The position numbers were made by a program, and so were the translations under genes. The notes under the pieces were generated by a model, which saw only the letters and a list, made by a program, of their open reading frames with translations, was not told the DNA's origin and did no database searches. This document shows, in pieces, positions 22,948 through 24,774 of a stretch of DNA of 24,774 nucleotides (position 1 is the first letter of the stretch; each line of letters begins with the position of its first letter). Source of the DNA: MAG-120531 sp029242825 (lineage in GTDB: Bacteria; Bacteroidota; Bacteroidia; Flavobacteriales; Flavobacteriaceae); NCBI GenBank assembly GCA_029242825.1, contig JAQWTF010000149.1, positions 1 to 24,774 on the forward strand. Reading direction: 5' to 3'.

Positions 22948-24066
22948 TTAATGATGTTCGTGCTCTGCTACCGCCATACCAATAAACAAGGCAGACAATG
23001 TGGTAAAAATATAGGCCTGTAAGAAAGCGACTAGCAATTCAATCAGGGTAATAAACAAAGACAGTAAAAAAGAAATAGAGGTAGCACCCGCTACGCCTAA
23101 GCTATCTTTTAAGTTATACATAATGGCTATTAAACTCATCACAACAATGTGACCCGCAGAGATATTAGCAAACAAACGCACCATTAATGAAAAAGGTTTG
23201 ATCAATAAGGTTCCTGCCAATTCAATAACCGCCAAAATAGGTCTAAAAATATAAGGCACCCCTGGCATCCATAAGATGTGCATCCAGAAGTCTTTATTAC
23301 CACTAGTGACATAAATAACCAAAGTGATAATTCCTAAAGCTGCGGTAACCGCTATTTGACCCGTTACGTTAAACCCTAGTGGTGTTAGCCCCACTAAGTT
23401 TAAACTCCAGATAAAGAAGAATACCGTCAATAAGTAACCCGTAAACTTTCTGTATTTTTTCTCACCAATGTTTGGTCTGGCAATCTCATCTCTTACATAA
23501 AGCACCAATGGCTCTAACACCCTACCAAAACCAGTAGGCACTTGTTTTGTTTTGTATTGTCTTGCCAAAGAAGAAAAGGCTAATAATAATAGTAATCCTA
23601 TCATTAGAATTCCCATAACACTCTTCGTAATCGAAAGGTCTAAGGTTTGAGTAGCATTTGTAGGGTGGTGTGCCTGGTCAAAAGCAACTTCTGTGGCACC
23701 CTCTGACAATTCGTATATTTTTCCGTGAAGTTTCACTAAGCTTAACCCGTCTTTTTCAACGACCACATGACCGTTGTCGTCATGGTGAAAAGCAGAAGAC
23801 ATAAAAGAGGTGATTCCTTTGCTGGTTTTCACAATTACAGGCAGTGGAAAGCCAACGTGAACACGTGTTCCTTCACTATTGGTATAAGAAAAGAAACTAA
23901 AATCGTGAGAATCTTTAATGTGGTGAAGGATGTAAGCTTGTACTTTTTCTTTAGTGTCTATTCTGCCATCTTCTTGTGTATCCGAATTGGCGTACGAAAA
24001 AAAAGTAGTCAAGACTATGGCCAATAAGGCTAAGATGCTGCGGTATTTTGAGGCTTTATTCTTCAT
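22948..24066 (-). CDS. atpB: ATP synthase F0 subunit a, with N-terminal extension
   Basis: 372 aa from the ATG at 24066. Residues 1-26 look like a signal peptide (MKNKASKYRS then a hydrophobic run ending SYA). Residues 27-145 are a polar, histidine-containing segment, probably periplasmic, absent from the shorter E. coli-type subunit a. The membrane core follows: about five or six helices from residue 150, with the essential half-channel arginine R297 in PFSLMVRLFANISAGH and the C-terminal LIELLVAFLQAYIFTTL helix. It forms the two half-channels beside the c ring. An upstream in-frame extension to a TTG at 24129 adds 21 residues with no support, so I rejected it. Confidence 0.95.
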   Translation of the reverse strand: MKNKASKYRSILALLAIVLTTFFSYANSDTQEDGRIDTKEKVQAYILHHIKDSHDFSFFSYTNSEGTRVHVGFPLPVIVKTSKGITSFMSSAFHHDDNGHVVVEKDGLSLVKLHGKIYELSEGATEVAFDQAHHPTNATQTLDLSITKSVMGILMIGLLLLLAFSSLARQYKTKQVPTGFGRVLEPLVLYVRDEIARPNIGEKKYRKFTGYLLTVFFFIWSLNLVGLTPLGFNVTGQIAVTAALGIITLVIYVTSGNKDFWMHILWMPGVPYIFRPILAVIELAGTLLIKPFSLMVRLFANISAGHIVVMSLIAIMYNLKDSLGVAGATSISFLLSLFITLIELLVAFLQAYIFTTLSALFIGMAVAEHEHH

Positions 24067-24143
24067 GAAAAATTTAAAAATAGGCACTAAAAAATTTGCG
24101 CAAATGTAAGCATAATCTATAAAAAACAAACCCTATTTTAAGA

Positions 24144-24449
24144 TTAAATATCTCCAGAAGGCTTCTGATTCAATATTTTAGACAAAAAAAGGATTTCCAA
24201 GACCAAGAAAAAAAGCATTGGAAGGAGTATAATGGCTTTTCCCTGAGCACTTAAGGCTTGCTGTAAATCAAAGAGAGTTGGAAAGTTTTTATAAAAAAAA
24301 GCCCCTTTTAACGGAATGCTAAAGAGGTAAATAAAGCCTATATACGGCTTTGCAGAAATGTTTTTGGACAAGAGGTAACACAAAGCCAAAACGACCATGC
24401 TTGCTGCACTGTTAAAAATTAATTGTGAGAGAAGGCTTATGTCTTCCAT
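24144..24449 (-). CDS. small membrane protein of the ATP synthase operon, unknown function
   Basis: 101 aa with three likely membrane segments: about 10-28, 36-54 and 71-92. It has no recognised catalytic motif. It lies between the AtpZ/AtpI-like gene (12 nt upstream) and atpB, all on one strand, so it is part of the operon. By position and size it resembles AtpI, which in other bacteria helps assemble the c ring, and I recall small unassigned membrane proteins at this place in Flavobacteria. I cannot name the family with certainty. Confidence 0.75.
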   Translation of the reverse strand: MEDISLLSQLIFNSAASMVVLALCYLLSKNISAKPYIGFIYLFSIPLKGAFFYKNFPTLFDLQQALSAQGKAIILLPMLFFLVLEILFLSKILNQKPSGDI

Positions 24450-24461
24450 GAAAAGTTTCGC

Positions 24462-24677
24462 TTAGATGTTTTTGGTTTGCTTGATCATCTGATAGATGGA
24501 GAGGGCTACCATGAGCATGGTTAAACCCGTCTCTAAAAAATTCCATTGCATTTTTTGATCCAGCCACTGTCCCAGCCAGTGCCCTCCAAAAATCATCAAA
24601 CCCATTTGAATGCCCATTCCAGATGCTTTTGCCAAGGCCTTTAAGGGGTTGTCATTGGGAGAGCTGTTTTTAGGCAT
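24462..24677 (-). CDS. AtpZ/AtpI-family protein
   Basis: 71-aa protein with two hydrophobic segments (about 19-36 and 46-64) and the pattern GMGIQMGLMIFGGHWLGQWLD, typical of AtpZ/AtpI-type small proteins encoded at the head of ATP synthase operons. Related proteins are proposed to help c-ring assembly or Mg2+/Ca2+ supply; the function here is by family only. It is the first recognisable atp-operon gene, 12 nt ahead of the next one. The ATG at 24677 is the only start. Confidence 0.85.
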   Translation of the reverse strand: MPKNSSPNDNPLKALAKASGMGIQMGLMIFGGHWLGQWLDQKMQWNFLETGLTMLMVALSIYQMIKQTKNI

Positions 24678-24720
24678 GTGGTGGGTTCTAAGAGTGTCTT
24701 GTTTATTTCACCAGGATAAC

Positions 24721-24774
24721 TTAGCCGTTTTTGGCTATAGAAGCCCCTTGTTGTTGTGGCGTTTTCGCGTCTGG
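24721..24774 (-). CDS. C-terminal end of an upstream protein (possibly bactofilin)
   Basis: The frame entering from the window edge reads PDAKTPQQQGASIAKNG and then TAA at 24723-24721, 43 nt before the AtpZ-like start. A polar Gln/Ala/Lys tail fits the end of a bactofilin (polymer-forming cytoskeletal protein), which I recall just upstream of the atp operon in Flavobacteria, but 17 residues cannot prove it. Confidence 0.4.
   Translation of the reverse strand, partial: PDAKTPQQQGASIAKNG

Noticed and set aside
24067..24129. N-terminal extension of AtpB from a TTG
   Set aside because: It would precede a complete signal peptide that starts with a good ATG at 24066.

Overview
The window looks like chromosomal core DNA of a marine-type Flavobacteriaceae bacterium (Bacteroidota). 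The evidence is a GldH gliding lipoprotein beside a PSP1/RicT protein and a class A penicillin-binding protein, a bacterial CCDC81-type HU/SPOR protein, a DUF4292 lipoprotein, an F-ATPase operon lacking atpD and atpC, and several promoters of the Bacteroidota type (TTTG or TTG, 16-22 nt, TAnnTTTG). There is no phage, insertion sequence, CRISPR array, rRNA or tRNA.

Layout. Positions 1-1360 (minus) hold scoA and scoB, the two subunits of a 3-oxoacid CoA-transferase; scoB lacks only its last few codons at the window edge. Positions 1454-5734 (minus) are an apparent ricT-gldH-PBP1A operon. Then come trhO (minus) and recA (plus), divergent from a 197-bp control region with two recognisable promoters and a perfect 15-bp palindrome. 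recA ends at a strong terminator. plsC (minus) and trpS (plus) diverge from one another, and trpS converges on dprA (minus). dprA is divergent from an HU-like/transmembrane/SPOR protein (plus), followed by an acyl-CoA thioesterase with its own promoter. The thioesterase converges on a lipoprotein 5'-nucleotidase, and the two stop codons overlap on CTAG.

The largest non-coding stretch, 14325-14721, holds a degenerate tandem repeat of about 64 bp. Its last unit is a perfect minus-strand terminator and the others look like terminator right arms without left arms. Next on the minus strand, from high to low coordinates, are a Wzx-like flippase (TTG start), dut, a DUF4292 lipoprotein and an EnvC-like protein with a degenerate LytM domain, an envelope-assembly cluster. 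Positions 19120-24677 are the ATP synthase operon (atpZ/I-like, a small membrane protein, atpB, atpE, atpF, atpH, atpA, atpG), closed by a terminator. Just upstream lies the end of another reading frame.

Most of the window is conserved housekeeping: cell-wall growth, DNA repair and uptake, tRNA charging and modification, phospholipid synthesis and energy conversion. The points most worth a second look are the repeat/terminator array, a 13-bp hairpin between atpE and atpF, the HU-SPOR membrane protein facing dprA, the palindrome upstream of recA, the LolB-like look of the DUF4292 lipoprotein, and a plsC promoter that appears to give a leaderless mRNA. I did not find a clearly new multi-gene system. 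Positions and counts were worked out by hand.
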